From Ferrovibrio sp041906005 (GTDB taxonomy: Bacteria > Pseudomonadota > Alphaproteobacteria > Ferrovibrionales > Ferrovibrionaceae), in contig NZ_JAYRJY010000001.1 in NCBI RefSeq assembly GCF_041906005.1, positions 2,480,001 through 2,544,000 of the forward strand: 64,000 nucleotides of DNA, written 5' to 3'. This document shows positions 25,707-35,286 of the stretch, one piece after another (the stretch's first letter is position 1; each line of letters starts with the position of its first letter). The position numbers and the translations under genes are program-made. The notes under the pieces are model-generated. The model made no database searches, was not told the origin of the DNA, and saw nothing but the letters and a program-made list of their open reading frames with translations.

Positions 25707-26249
25707 TCAGCCCAGTTGCGTGAAGGGCGGCGTGCCGTCCTGCAGGCGGATCGGCGGCGCGAGGTCGACGCAGACCAGCACGCGGTCCACCGTCACGCCG
25801 TCATCGGAAAGCGGCAGCACGATGTGGAAGATGCCGCCGACATCGCGGCTGCGGCCCACATAGGGCACCACGCCCTTGATCGGCGCACGCGCATCCACGG
25901 CAGCCGCGAGATGGTCCCAGACCAGGCTGGGCGGACGCTGGTGCGGCACCTGGCTCAGCGTCATGCCGGTATAGTCAGTGTTGAGAATCGCCTGGATGCG
26001 ACTGCCGATCAGCTCGTAGCGGAAATCCAGCGGTTCCTGCTGCACGCTCAGCAGCAGGGTCTGGGGATGCAGCAGGTCCGGGTGGCGTTCGGTCACGTCG
26101 GGCCAGGCCGGCATTTCCCGTGTGCCGCATGCCGTCAGCCACAAGGCATAGGCCTGGTTCAGCAGCGCCGATTGCGGATAGCCCGGCAACCCGGAACCGG
26201 GCAGGGCCGTGGTGTCGCGCAGGGCGGCCAGATGCAGAAGATCGGACAT
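25707..26249 (-). CDS. PAS_5-type single-domain protein, paralogue A
   Basis: 180 residues. It keeps the shared DFRYELIGSRIQAIL, SQVPHQRPPSLVWDH and VVPYVGRSRDVGGI segments but is more diverged than the other two, and the YWDA opening is replaced by AYALWLTACGTREMPAWPDV. First of three tandem genes, 70 bases upstream of paralogue B. The promoter lies in the 257-bp gap shared with the divergent yebC. Confidence 0.82.
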   Translation of the reverse strand: MSDLLHLAALRDTTALPGSGLPGYPQSALLNQAYALWLTACGTREMPAWPDVTERHPDLLHPQTLLLSVQQEPLDFRYELIGSRIQAILNTDYTGMTLSQVPHQRPPSLVWDHLAAAVDARAPIKGVVPYVGRSRDVGGIFHIVLPLSDDGVTVDRVLVCVDLAPPIRLQDGTPPFTQLG

Positions 26250-26506
26250 GCTGGATTTGTGTATACGATTGATAACGCAGCGTAAATTTGAATCTGCCGG
26301 GATCGGCTGCCCGACCGGGCGATTCTTTGGATAGTATGAATTTCGTCTTCTGCTCGCAATGGTTTATCGGCTTTGGCCGGTCCGCCGCTTGCATTTGCGT
26401 GGGCGCGGCTTTATCCGGGCCGCCGGGCCGGCTGCCGGTGGCGGCCGAAATATGGTAAACATGCCCGATTCGTTTGCTTTTTCACGATCATCCACAGGTT
26501 CAGGTC

Positions 26507-27256
26507 ATGGCCGGCCATTCCCAGTTCAAGAATATTATGCACCGCAAGGGCGCCCAGGATGCCAAGCGCGCCAAGGTGTTCACCAAGCTGATCCGCGAAC
26601 TCACCACGGCGGCCCGCATGGGCCAGCCCGACCCCAACACCAACCCGCGCCTGCGCGCCGCCATCCAGGCCGCCCGGGCCGCCAACATGCCGAAAGACAC
26701 GGTCGACCGTGCCATCAAACGCGGTTCGGGGGCCGATGGTGCCGACAATTACGAAGAGGTGCGCTACGAGGGCTATGGTCCCGGCGGCGTCGCCGTGATC
26801 GTCGAGGCGCTGACCGACAACCGCAACCGCACCGCCGGCGAGGTGCGCGCCGCTTTCTCCAAGAATGGCGGCGCCCTGGGCGAGACCAATTCGGTCGCTT
26901 TCATGTTCGACCGGGTGGGCGAGATCGTCTTCCCGGCCGCCGCTGCCTCGGCCGAGGCGTTGTTCGAAGGCGCGCTGGAAGCCGGCGCCGACGACGTGCA
27001 GTCGGATGAGGACGGCCACACCGTCACCTGCAGCCAGGACGATTTCGCCGCCGTGCGCGAGGCGCTGGAAAAGGCCTTCGGCGAGCCGAAATCGGCCAAG
27101 CTGGTCTGGCGGCCCAAGACGACCACGCCGATCGATGGCGAGAAGGCCGAGACGCTGCTGAAGATGATCGAGGTTTTGGAAGATTCCGACGACGTGCAGA
27201 CCGTCTACGCCAATTTCGAAATTTCCGAAGACGAACTGCGCAAGCTGGCAAGCTGA
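26507..27256 (+). CDS. YebC/PmpR family transcriptional regulator or translation factor
   Basis: 249 residues starting at the canonical MAGHSQFKNIMHRKGAQDAKR; an upstream in-frame ATG at 26474 is ignored. Three-domain YebC proteins have been described as DNA-binding regulators and more recently as factors easing translation of proline-rich stretches. Conserved segments include YEGYGPGGVAVIVEALTDN and RTAGEVRAAFSKNGG. It precedes ruvCAB, the usual order in proteobacteria. Confidence 0.95.
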   Translation: MAGHSQFKNIMHRKGAQDAKRAKVFTKLIRELTTAARMGQPDPNTNPRLRAAIQAARAANMPKDTVDRAIKRGSGADGADNYEEVRYEGYGPGGVAVIVEALTDNRNRTAGEVRAAFSKNGGALGETNSVAFMFDRVGEIVFPAAAASAEALFEGALEAGADDVQSDEDGHTVTCSQDDFAAVREALEKAFGEPKSAKLVWRPKTTTPIDGEKAETLLKMIEVLEDSDDVQTVYANFEISEDELRKLAS

Positions 27257-27292
27257 CGCGGCATCAGCACAAGGAGCGGATTGGGCCATTAC

Positions 27293-27802
27293 ATGCGCAT
27301 CATCGGACTCGATCCGGGCCTGCGTGCCACCGGCTGGGGCGTGATCCTCGCCGAGGGCAACCGGTTGAGCCATGTGGCGCACGGCACCATCCGCACCAAC
27401 CCCGACGACGAACTGGCCGCCCGCCTGCGCACCGTGCACGACGCGCTGACCGAGATCATCGCCGAATGGCGGCCGCAGGCGGCGGCCGTGGAAGAAACCT
27501 TCGTCAACAAGAACCCGTCCTCCACGCTGAAGCTCGGCCAGGTGCGTGGCGTCGTGCTGCTGGCGCCGGCCCAGGCCGGATTGCCGGTGGCGGAATACGC
27601 GCCGACCGTGGTGAAAAAGGCGGTGGTGGGCACAGGGGCGGCCGACAAGGACCAGGTGCATGCCATGGTCAAACGCCTGCTGCCCGGCGTGAGCGTCACC
27701 GGCGCCGATGCCTCGGATGCCCTGGCGGTGGCGATCTGCCATGCCCATCATGCCGCCACCAGCCGCCGCGTCATGGCGGCGGATCTCAGGATCGGCCGAT
27801 GA
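27293..27802 (+). CDS. ruvC: Crossover junction endodeoxyribonuclease RuvC
   Basis: 169 residues. RuvC cuts Holliday junctions symmetrically. The start MRIIGLDPGLRATGWG contains the first catalytic Asp; VEETFVNKNPSSTLKLGQVRG gives the Glu and DNA-contacting residues; DASDALAVAICHAH gives the last acidic pair. An AAGGAG site at 27271-27276 is better spaced for an in-frame TTG at 27281, so four extra residues are possible. It overlaps ruvA by 4 bases. Confidence 0.96.
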   Translation: MRIIGLDPGLRATGWGVILAEGNRLSHVAHGTIRTNPDDELAARLRTVHDALTEIIAEWRPQAAAVEETFVNKNPSSTLKLGQVRGVVLLAPAQAGLPVAEYAPTVVKKAVVGTGAADKDQVHAMVKRLLPGVSVTGADASDALAVAICHAHHAATSRRVMAADLRIGR

Positions 27803-28434
27803 TCGCCAAGCTCAGCGGCCTGCTCGATTCCGTGGGTGACACGGCCTGCATCCTCGATGTCGGCGGCGTCGGCTACCAGGTCTTCTGTTCGGCCCGCACC
27901 TTGCGCGCCCTGCCCAGGCCGGGCGAGGCGACGCGGCTGTATATCGAGACCCATGTGCGGGAAGACCACATCCATCTCTACGGCTTCCTCTCCGAGGCCG
28001 AGCGCGGCTGGTTCAACCTGCTGCAGACCGTGCAGGGCGTCGGCGCCAAGGTGGCGCTGGGCATCCTGTCGGCGCTGTCGCCCGACGAATTGTTCCGCGC
28101 CATCGCCAGCGCCGACAAGACCACGCTCAACCGCTGCGACGGCGTGGGACCGAAGCTGGCCGTGCGGCTGATCACCGAACTGAAGGACAAGGTGGGCGGC
28201 ATCGCGCTCGGGCCGGTGGCCCAGGCCGGGGCAGGCGAGGCGGCGGCCGCGCCGGGTTCCGAAAGCGGCCCGGTGGCCGATGCGCTCTCGGCCCTGGTCA
28301 ATCTGGGTTACAAGCGCGCCGATGCCTTCGGCGCCGTCACCGCCGCCGCGCGCAATCTCGGCGACAAGACCCCCAATAAAGAATTGAACGTGCAGGATCT
28401 GATCCGCGCGGGCCTGAAGGAGCTGGCCCAATGA
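27799..28434 (+). CDS. ruvA: Holliday junction branch migration protein RuvA
   Basis: 211 residues with the expected three domains: N-terminal OB fold (MIAKLSGLLDSVGDTACILD), a middle double helix-hairpin-helix region (LLQTVQGVGAKVALGILSAL and CDGVGPKLAVRLITELKDK) and a C-terminal RuvB-binding domain (ALSALVNLGYKRADA). An Ala/Gly-rich linker connects them. It overlaps ruvC and ruvB by 4 bases each. Confidence 0.97.
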   Translation: MIAKLSGLLDSVGDTACILDVGGVGYQVFCSARTLRALPRPGEATRLYIETHVREDHIHLYGFLSEAERGWFNLLQTVQGVGAKVALGILSALSPDELFRAIASADKTTLNRCDGVGPKLAVRLITELKDKVGGIALGPVAQAGAGEAAAAPGSESGPVADALSALVNLGYKRADAFGAVTAAARNLGDKTPNKELNVQDLIRAGLKELAQ

Positions 28435-29489
28435 GTCGGGAGGCTGTGAGCGAGGCGCGTCTGGTGTCCGGCGGCAAGGCCGAGGGCGACGAGTTCGAGC
28501 GCCACCTGCGACCCCAGCAGCTGGGCGATTTTATCGGCCAGGCCAGGGCGCGGGAAAATCTCGATATCTTCATCCAGGCCGCCAAAAGCCGCGGCGAGGC
28601 GCTGGATCACGTTCTGCTGCACGGTCCGCCGGGCCTGGGCAAAACCACGCTGGCGCAGATCGTCTCGCGCGAACTGGGCGTCAACTTCAAGGCCACCTCG
28701 GGGCCGGTGATCGCCAAGGCCGGCGATCTCGCCGCGCTGCTGACCAACCTCGAAGCGCGCGACGTGCTGTTCATCGACGAGATCCATCGCCTCAATCCGG
28801 CGGTGGAGGAAATCCTCTATCCGGCCATGGAGGATTTCCAGCTCGACCTGATCATCGGCGAAGGGCCGTCGGCGCGCAGCGTGCGTATCGACCTGCCGCC
28901 GTTTACCCTGGTGGGCGCCACCACGCGATCTGGGCTTCTCACCACGCCGTTGCGCGAACGCTTCGGCATTCCGCTGCGGCTGAATTTCTATGAGGTCGAG
29001 GAACTCGAACTCATCGTGCGACGCGGCGCCCGCATCCTCAACCTGGAACTCGATGCTTCCGGCGCCCGCGAAATCGCCCGCCGCGCCCGCGGCACGCCGC
29101 GCGTGGCCGGCCGGCTGCTGCGCCGGGTGCGCGATTTCGCCGCCCATGCCGGGGCGAAGGTGGTGGATGCCAAGACGGCCGATGCGGCACTTTTGCGCCT
29201 GGAAGTCGATGTCCGCGGCCTGGACGCCATGGACCGGCGGTATCTGAATGTGATCGCCCGCGATTTCTCGGGCGGCCCGGTGGGCGTGGAAACCATCGCC
29301 GCCGCCCTGTCCGAACCGCGCGACGCGCTGGAAGACATCATCGAACCCTATCTGATCCAGCAGGGTTTCCTGCAGCGCACGCCGCGCGGCCGCCTGCTCA
29401 CCCCGGCGGCCTTCGGCCATATCGGCCTCAATCCGCCGGCCGGGCTCGGCGCCAGCCAGCTCGATCTTCTGGGAGACGATGATGCCTGA
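28431..29489 (+). CDS. ruvB: Holliday junction DNA helicase RuvB
   Basis: 352 residues. AAA+ motor of branch migration. Walker A is HGPPGLGKTTLA, Walker B is VLFIDEIHRLNP, sensor 1 is LVGATTRSGLLTTPLRERFG, and the arginine region lies in ARGTPRVAGRLLRRVRDFA. A C-terminal winged helix (LIQQGFLQRTPRGRLLT) binds DNA. The gene overlaps ruvA and ybgC, forming a tight operon. Confidence 0.97.
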   Translation: MSREAVSEARLVSGGKAEGDEFERHLRPQQLGDFIGQARARENLDIFIQAAKSRGEALDHVLLHGPPGLGKTTLAQIVSRELGVNFKATSGPVIAKAGDLAALLTNLEARDVLFIDEIHRLNPAVEEILYPAMEDFQLDLIIGEGPSARSVRIDLPPFTLVGATTRSGLLTTPLRERFGIPLRLNFYEVEELELIVRRGARILNLELDASGAREIARRARGTPRVAGRLLRRVRDFAAHAGAKVVDAKTADAALLRLEVDVRGLDAMDRRYLNVIARDFSGGPVGVETIAAALSEPRDALEDIIEPYLIQQGFLQRTPRGRLLTPAAFGHIGLNPPAGLGASQLDLLGDDDA

Positions 29490-29907
29490 AACGCTTCATC
29501 GCTATCCCCTGCGGGTGCAATGGGAAGACACCGATGCCGCCGGCATCGTCTATTACGCCAATTACCTGCGGTTCATCGAGCGCGGCCGGTCCGACCTGCT
29601 GCTGCAGAACGGCATCGACCAGCACAGCCTGATGAACGAGCCGGGCGGTGTGGCCTTTGCCGTGCGGTCCTGCAATGTGGATTACCTGAAGCCTGCCCGC
29701 CTGCACGAGGAACTGGTGGTCGCCACCGCCATCACCGAATTGCGTGGCGCCAGCCTGACCGCCCGCCAGGATGTCTGGCGTGGCGAGGATCTGCTGGTCC
29801 GGGCCCAGGTCAAACTGGCCTGTATCGACCGGGACGGACGGGCCAGACGGGTGCCGCCACGCATTGCCACGGTTTTCGCCACACTTTCACCAAATTTATC
29901 GCATTGA
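29479..29907 (+). CDS. ybgC: Tol-Pal system acyl-CoA thioesterase YbgC
   Basis: 142 residues of the hotdog thioesterase fold with the active-site WEDTDAAGIVYYANYLRF motif. The gene begins within the end of ruvB (11-base overlap) at one of two adjacent ATG codons (29479 or 29482). YbgC is the conserved first gene of tol-pal operons and acts on short-chain acyl-CoA or acyl-ACP in the cytoplasm. Confidence 0.94.
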   Translation: MMPETLHRYPLRVQWEDTDAAGIVYYANYLRFIERGRSDLLLQNGIDQHSLMNEPGGVAFAVRSCNVDYLKPARLHEELVVATAITELRGASLTARQDVWRGEDLLVRAQVKLACIDRDGRARRVPPRIATVFATLSPNLSH

Positions 29908-29940
29908 TCTGCTAACACCTCATGGAAGGACTCGAATCGT

Positions 29941-30678
<738 letters not shown>

Positions 30679-30679
30679 C

Positions 30680-31129
30680 ATGGGCATGCAGATGGGCGGC
30701 GGGTCCACCCGCGGCGGCCGGATGAAACGCCGGCCGATGTCCGACATCAACGTGACGCCGCTGGTCGACGTCATGCTGGTGCTGCTGATCGTGTTCATGG
30801 TGGCCGCGCCGTTGCTCACCGTCGGCGTGCAGGTCGATCTGCCCAAGACCCAGGCGGCGGCGATCCAGGGCCAGGACGAGCCCTTGAGCGTCACCATCGA
30901 TTCCAAGGGCGTCATTTACCTTCAGGAAACGGCTGTCGAGCTAGACCAGCTTGTGCCGCGCCTGCAGGCCGTGGCCGGCAATGCGCCCGACCGACGTATC
31001 TTTGTGCGCGGCGACCAGGCGATCAATTACGGCAAGGTGCTGGAAGTGATGGGCCTGATCAATTCCGGCGGTTTCACCAAGGTGGCGCTGGTCGGCAATC
31101 CGCCCGCCGCTGCGGCGCCGCGGCGTTAA
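30680..31129 (+). CDS. tolR: Tol-Pal system protein TolR
   Basis: 149 residues. One N-terminal membrane helix includes the proton-conducting Asp in NVTPLVDVMLVLLIVFMV; the rest is the periplasmic ExbD/TolR domain (VDLPKTQAAAIQGQDEPLSV, RIFVRGDQAINYGKVLEVM). A Gly-rich N-terminus precedes the KRRPMSDI segment. It begins 1 base after the tolQ stop. Confidence 0.96.
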   Translation: MGMQMGGGSTRGGRMKRRPMSDINVTPLVDVMLVLLIVFMVAAPLLTVGVQVDLPKTQAAAIQGQDEPLSVTIDSKGVIYLQETAVELDQLVPRLQAVAGNAPDRRIFVRGDQAINYGKVLEVMGLINSGGFTKVALVGNPPAAAAPRR

Positions 31130-31189
31130 CAGATGACTGGCAGGCGGCGGCAAGGGCCGCTGACGTTTTCAAAGGTGTGAGTTAGACGC

Positions 31190-32140
31190 GTGCAACGCTC
31201 CTCGTACATATTCTCGGCCAGCCTGCATGCCGGCATCGTCGCGATTGCCGTGTTCGGCCTGCCGTACTGGGAGCCCAAGCGCGACGCCGAGCCGCCGGTG
31301 ATCCTGGCCGAATTTGCGCCGATCGCCGACAAGACCAACGTGCCCAAGCCGCAGCCCAAGGTGGTCGAAAGCAAGGCCGAGCCGAAGGAAGAGCCGGCCC
31401 CCGAGCAGAAGCCGACGCCCGAGCCGCCCAAGCCGCAGCCGCAGGCCGTGGCGCCGCCTCCGCCGCCTCCGCCCCCCACGCCCGAACCGCCCAAGCAGGC
31501 CGAGGCACCCAAGCCCGCGCCGATGCCCGAACCGGTGCCGTCGCCCAAGCCGCTGCCCAAGCCCAAGGAAGTGGTCGAGACACCCGAGCCGCCGAAGGTG
31601 GCCGAGAAGCCGAAGCCTGAAGCCAAGCCGGTGCCGCCGAAAACCACCCAGCGGCCGGAAGAAAAGAGCAAGACGCCCAGCTTCACGGATGTCGCCGCCC
31701 TGGTGAACAAGATGAAGGCGCCGCCGGCCGCCCAGCCGCAGCAGGCGCCGCAGACCGCCTCGCGCACGCCGCCGGCCGCCGCGCCGCGCGCCGAGGGGCC
31801 GTCGAATCCCAATCTGCCGATCTCGATGAGCGAGAAGGATTTCATCCGCAAGCAGGTGGAAGACCGCTGGCAGTTCGATATCGGCGCCAAGGATGCCTCG
31901 AACCTGATCGTGCGCATCCGCTTCAGCCTCAACCCCGACGGTTCGCTGCGCACGCAGCCGGAAATCGTCGATCAGGCACGCATGTATCTGCCGGGCCAGG
32001 AAAGCTATCGCTCGGCCGCTGAATCGGCGCGCCGCGCCGTGCTCAAGGCGGTGCCCTTTCAACTGCCGCCGGGCGACAAGGAAAAGTGGAGTCAGGACAT
32101 CATCCTGAATTTCGATCCACGACAGATGCTGGGTGGCTAA
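31190..32140 (+). CDS. tolA: Tol-Pal system inner membrane linker TolA
   Basis: 316 residues from a GTG. One membrane helix (about residues 6-27) anchors a long Pro/Lys/Glu-rich periplasmic spacer (about 45-200, including runs of seven or eight prolines) and a C-terminal TolA/TonB-like domain (about 205-316) that contacts TolB and Pal. The proline-rich spacer replaces the alanine-rich helix of enterobacterial TolA, as usual in alphaproteobacteria. The proline runs should need EF-P, which is encoded at 12.0 kb. Confidence 0.93.
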   Translation: MQRSSYIFSASLHAGIVAIAVFGLPYWEPKRDAEPPVILAEFAPIADKTNVPKPQPKVVESKAEPKEEPAPEQKPTPEPPKPQPQAVAPPPPPPPPTPEPPKQAEAPKPAPMPEPVPSPKPLPKPKEVVETPEPPKVAEKPKPEAKPVPPKTTQRPEEKSKTPSFTDVAALVNKMKAPPAAQPQQAPQTASRTPPAAAPRAEGPSNPNLPISMSEKDFIRKQVEDRWQFDIGAKDASNLIVRIRFSLNPDGSLRTQPEIVDQARMYLPGQESYRSAAESARRAVLKAVPFQLPPGDKEKWSQDIILNFDPRQMLGG

Positions 32141-32188
32141 CACATGACGGGAGCAGTGATGACCGGGACGACGATGAAGGAGAAGACG

Positions 32189-33526
32189 ATGCGGCCCCAA
32201 GTCCATCTCTTGGCCGGGCTGGCGGCGCTGGTCTCCACGCTGTTCCTCGCCGTGGCGGCACAGGCCGCCGTCGAGATCGATATCACGCGCGGCAACTTCA
32301 AGCCGGTGCCGATCGCGATTTCCGATTTCGACGCCGACAATCCTCAGGGAACCAAGATCGGTGCCGATGTCGCCCGCGTGATCCGCGCCGATCTCGAACG
32401 CTCCGGTCTGTTCAAGCCCGCCGATCCGCGCGCCCATCTGCAAAGCCCGGCGGCCATGCGCGTGCTGCCGCGGTTTCAGGATTGGCGTGTGATCAATGTC
32501 GATGCGTTGGTCACGGGCCGCATCGAAATCCAGCCCGACGGCCAGTTGCGCAGCGAATTCCGCCTTTGGGATGTTGCCGCCGAGCAGCAGATGACCGGTC
32601 TGGCGCAGTGGACCACGCCCGACAACTGGCGTCGCCTGGCGCACCGCATCGCCGATGCGATCTACAAGCGCGTCACCGGCGAGGATGGCTATTTCGATAC
32701 CCGCGTCGTCTATGTGGCCGAAAGCGGCCCGGCCGACCGCCGCGTGAAACGCCTCGCGATCATGGATCAGGATGGCGAGAATCATCGCTTCCTTACCGAT
32801 GGCCGCTTCCTGGTGCTGACGCCGCGCTTCAGTCCCAGTCAGCAGGAAATCACCTACCTGTCGTATTTCAACGACAAGCCGCGCGTGTATCTGTTCAACA
32901 TCGACACCGGGCAGCAGGAACTGGTCGGCGATTTCCCGGGCATGACCTTCGCGCCGCGTTTCTCGCCCGATGGCAACCGCGTGATCATGTCGCTGGCCGT
33001 CGACGGCAATTCCGATGTCTACATGATGAACCTGCGCACGCGTCAGCGCACGCGGCTCACCGCCGATCCGGCCATCGACACCTCGCCGTCGTTTTCGCCT
33101 GATGGTCGTCGTATCACCTTCAACTCCGACCGCGGCGGCACCAAGCAGATCTACACGATGAATGCCGACGGCACCGACCAGCGCCGCATCAGCTTCAACC
33201 AGGGCCGCTATTCCACGCCGGTCTGGTCGCCGCGCGGCGACCTGATCGCCTTCACCAAGGAATACCAGGGCCAGTTCTCGATCGGCGTGATGCGCCCCGA
33301 TGGCTCTGGCGAACGCATCCTTTCGTCGTCCGGCCTGGTGCAGGAAGCGCCGACCTGGGCACCCAATGGCCGCGTGCTGATGTTCTATCGTGAGAATCCG
33401 CCGGATGCGCGTGGCCGCGGCCAGCGGGTCCGTTTGGTCTCCATCGACCTGACGGGCTACAACGAACGCGAAATCCCCACCCCGATCGATGCTTCCGACC
33501 CGGCCTGGTCGCCGTTGTCGCCCTGA
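32189..33526 (+). CDS. tolB: Tol-Pal system beta-propeller protein TolB
   Basis: 445 residues from the ATG at 32189, chosen because AAGGAG lies 6 bases upstream and a clean signal peptide follows (MRPQVHLLAGLAAL... ending AAQA); the frame is open with earlier ATGs at 32144, 32159 and 32174. The N-terminal domain is followed by a six-bladed propeller with repeats such as FSPDGRRITFNSDRGG and WSPRGDLIAFTKE. It binds Pal and TolA in the periplasm. Confidence 0.95.
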   Translation: MRPQVHLLAGLAALVSTLFLAVAAQAAVEIDITRGNFKPVPIAISDFDADNPQGTKIGADVARVIRADLERSGLFKPADPRAHLQSPAAMRVLPRFQDWRVINVDALVTGRIEIQPDGQLRSEFRLWDVAAEQQMTGLAQWTTPDNWRRLAHRIADAIYKRVTGEDGYFDTRVVYVAESGPADRRVKRLAIMDQDGENHRFLTDGRFLVLTPRFSPSQQEITYLSYFNDKPRVYLFNIDTGQQELVGDFPGMTFAPRFSPDGNRVIMSLAVDGNSDVYMMNLRTRQRTRLTADPAIDTSPSFSPDGRRITFNSDRGGTKQIYTMNADGTDQRRISFNQGRYSTPVWSPRGDLIAFTKEYQGQFSIGVMRPDGSGERILSSSGLVQEAPTWAPNGRVLMFYRENPPDARGRGQRVRLVSIDLTGYNEREIPTPIDASDPAWSPLSP

Positions 33527-33915
33527 TCCGGGGACGGACCTTTCATCATTTGGTCCCCAGATCCTTGGCAGCCTGGGGATAAATCCTGCTTTTCCGGCCT
33601 CTGTTGCAGAAATGCCTCAGGGGCCGGATTAGTCTTTACAAGCCTTTACGCCTATTGATTCAGGAAAAATCGGCCGATATAGTCGATTGTGACGCAATGG
33701 CTTGAACCATTGGTTCCGGCAACGTTTGCGCTGACAGGCTCTCTAGGATTGCGTACCAGAGATTGTCTGCGGCGCCGGCGTACCGGGGAGAAGCCAGTGG
33801 TTTGTCAGACGCTTCGTTTCGGGTGTTGAACTCGACAACCGGGATGAAACGCAAGTTTTCTGTGCTCGTTCAGGTATCTGATCTCACTCTCGAAACCCTT
33901 GGAGGGATAAAAAAA
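33527..33915 (+). other. 389-bp intergenic region between tolB and pal
   Basis: No convincing coding sequence. Two hairpins lie just after tolB: a 7-bp stem TCCCCAG/CTGGGGA at 33554-33579 and a 10-bp stem CCGGCCTCTG/CAGGGGCCGG (one G-T pair) at 33595-33627. Neither has a long T-run, so they are weak terminators or RNA-processing structures. The remainder should hold the pal promoter; a GGAGGG ribosome binding site sits at 33901-33906. Confidence 0.5.
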
Positions 33916-34419
33916 ATGCGCCTCAACACCTTCGGCTCCAAGTTTGTGGCCGTCGCCGCTGTGGGCCTGCTCCTCGCCGCCTGCGAATCGGCTCCGCAAC
34001 AGGCTGCTTCGACCGGCGGTACTGGCGCCAGCGCCGCTACCGGCCAGACCAGCATCGCGCCGGGCACCGTGCAGGACTTCCAGGTCAACGTCGGCGACCG
34101 CGTGTTCTTCGACTATGACAAGTTCGAAGTGAAGCCGGCCGGCAAGGCCACTCTGGACAAGCAGGCCGCCTGGCTGAAGCGCTATGGCCAGTGGAAGATC
34201 GTGGTCGAGGGTCACTGCGACGAACGCGGCACCCGCGAGTACAACCTTGCTCTGGGTGAGCGCCGCGCCAACGCCGTCAAGACCTACCTGATCAACCAGG
34301 GCATCCCGGCGAACCGCGTCACCACGATCTCCTACGGTAAGGAGCGTCCGGTGGCTCTGGGTTCGAACGAGGCCGCCTGGGCTCAGAACCGTCGCGGCGT
34401 GACGGTCCTGTCGAACTAA
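33916..34419 (+). CDS. pal: Peptidoglycan-associated lipoprotein Pal
   Basis: 167 residues. Lipoprotein signal with lipobox LAAC (Cys23); a flexible Thr/Ser/Ala linker; then an OmpA-like peptidoglycan-binding domain with VFFDYDKFEVKP, VVEGHCDERGTREYNLALGERRA and ISYGKERPVALGSNEAAWAQNRR. The Asp and Arg residues that hold diaminopimelate are present. GGAGGG is well placed before the ATG. A longer in-frame reading from 33763 is rejected because it would bury the signal peptide. Confidence 0.96.
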   Translation: MRLNTFGSKFVAVAAVGLLLAACESAPQQAASTGGTGASAATGQTSIAPGTVQDFQVNVGDRVFFDYDKFEVKPAGKATLDKQAAWLKRYGQWKIVVEGHCDERGTREYNLALGERRANAVKTYLINQGIPANRVTTISYGKERPVALGSNEAAWAQNRRGVTVLSN

Positions 34420-34456
34420 TTGAAGCCGGGCGGTTCGCCGCCTGACGGAAATTCCG

Positions 34457-34498
34457 GAACGCCCGTCTGTCTTTCGGCAGGCGGGCGTTCTGCGTTTT
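34457..34498 (+). terminator. Intrinsic terminator after pal
   Basis: GAACGCCCGTCTG and CAGGCGGGCGTTC form a 13-bp stem with one G-T pair and an 8-base loop, followed by TGCGTTTT. It separates pal from the second pal-like gene. Confidence 0.8.
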
Positions 34499-34628
34499 CA
34501 AAGATGGTTTTTGGCAGTCCGCGCGACTGCCGTTTTTCTGCCGCAAAAGATTCGCTGTTTCGCCGCATTATGCGCGTTTAACTGCGACGGGCGGGCAGAC
34601 CGCGTGAACTGAAGGGGAGTGCACCAAG

Positions 34629-35189
34629 ATGGTGTTGCGTGATGGGGTGATGCGGATGGCGCTGGTCGCTGCCGTGATTGGGGGGCTGGCTGCTTGCGAA
34701 AGTGCGCCGCAGCCGGCGCCAGGTACGAGCTATGGCTCGGGCAGCGGTGGCCAGATGGGCGCCGGCGGGCGCGGCGTCGGCACCGAAAACCTGGGCGGCA
34801 TGGCCGGCAGCGCCACTGAGGCGCAGCGCCAGTTCGCCGTCGAGGTGGGCGACCGGGTGCTGTTTGAAACCGATTCCCACTCGCTCACGGCGGCGGCGAC
34901 CGCCACGCTGGACAAGCAATCCGCGTGGCTGAAGCGTTATCCGCAATGGCGCATCACCATCGAAGGTCATGCCGATGCACGCGGCACCCGCGAATATAAC
35001 CTTGCACTGGGCGACCGGCGCGCGACCGCGGTGCGCAATTATCTGGTGAACCAGGGCATCCCGGCGCAGCGCATCACCACCCTGTCCTACGGCAAGGAAC
35101 GCCCGGTGGCGCTTGGCTCCAACGAGGCGGCCTGGGCGGAGAATCGCCGCGCCGTCACCGTCTTGGGGGATGCCCGCGCCGGCAGCTGA
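34629..35189 (+). CDS. Second Pal-like OmpA-domain lipoprotein
   Basis: 186 residues. Lipobox LAAC at Cys23 followed by a Gly/Ser-rich linker and an OmpA-like domain closely similar to the preceding Pal: TIEGHADARGTREYNLALGDRRA and LSYGKERPVALGSNEAAWAENRR. The region that reads FFDYDKFEVKP in Pal is here LFETDSHSLTA, so the binding groove differs. AAGGGGAG lies upstream of the ATG. A terminator separates it from pal, so it probably has its own promoter. Likely a duplicate with a modified role at the cell wall. Confidence 0.9.
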   Translation: MVLRDGVMRMALVAAVIGGLAACESAPQPAPGTSYGSGSGGQMGAGGRGVGTENLGGMAGSATEAQRQFAVEVGDRVLFETDSHSLTAAATATLDKQSAWLKRYPQWRITIEGHADARGTREYNLALGDRRATAVRNYLVNQGIPAQRITTLSYGKERPVALGSNEAAWAENRRAVTVLGDARAGS

Positions 35190-35286
35190 CCGCGCGGGCG
35201 TGACCGGGCCGCTGCCTCGGCGTTGCGAGACGCCATGCTTTTGACGTAAACCCCGGTAAACTCGGCGTCTCGCCCGATTCGGCTCC

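Noticed and set aside
32144..32188. TolB translation from the first ATG at 32144
   Set aside because: The upstream ATGs lack a good ribosome binding site and add residues before an otherwise standard signal peptide; 32189 has AAGGAG at proper distance.
31169..32785. A 538-codon open frame antisense to tolA and tolB, very rich in Arg and Gly
   Set aside because: Mirror of the proline-rich TolA linker; no ribosome binding site or domain support.
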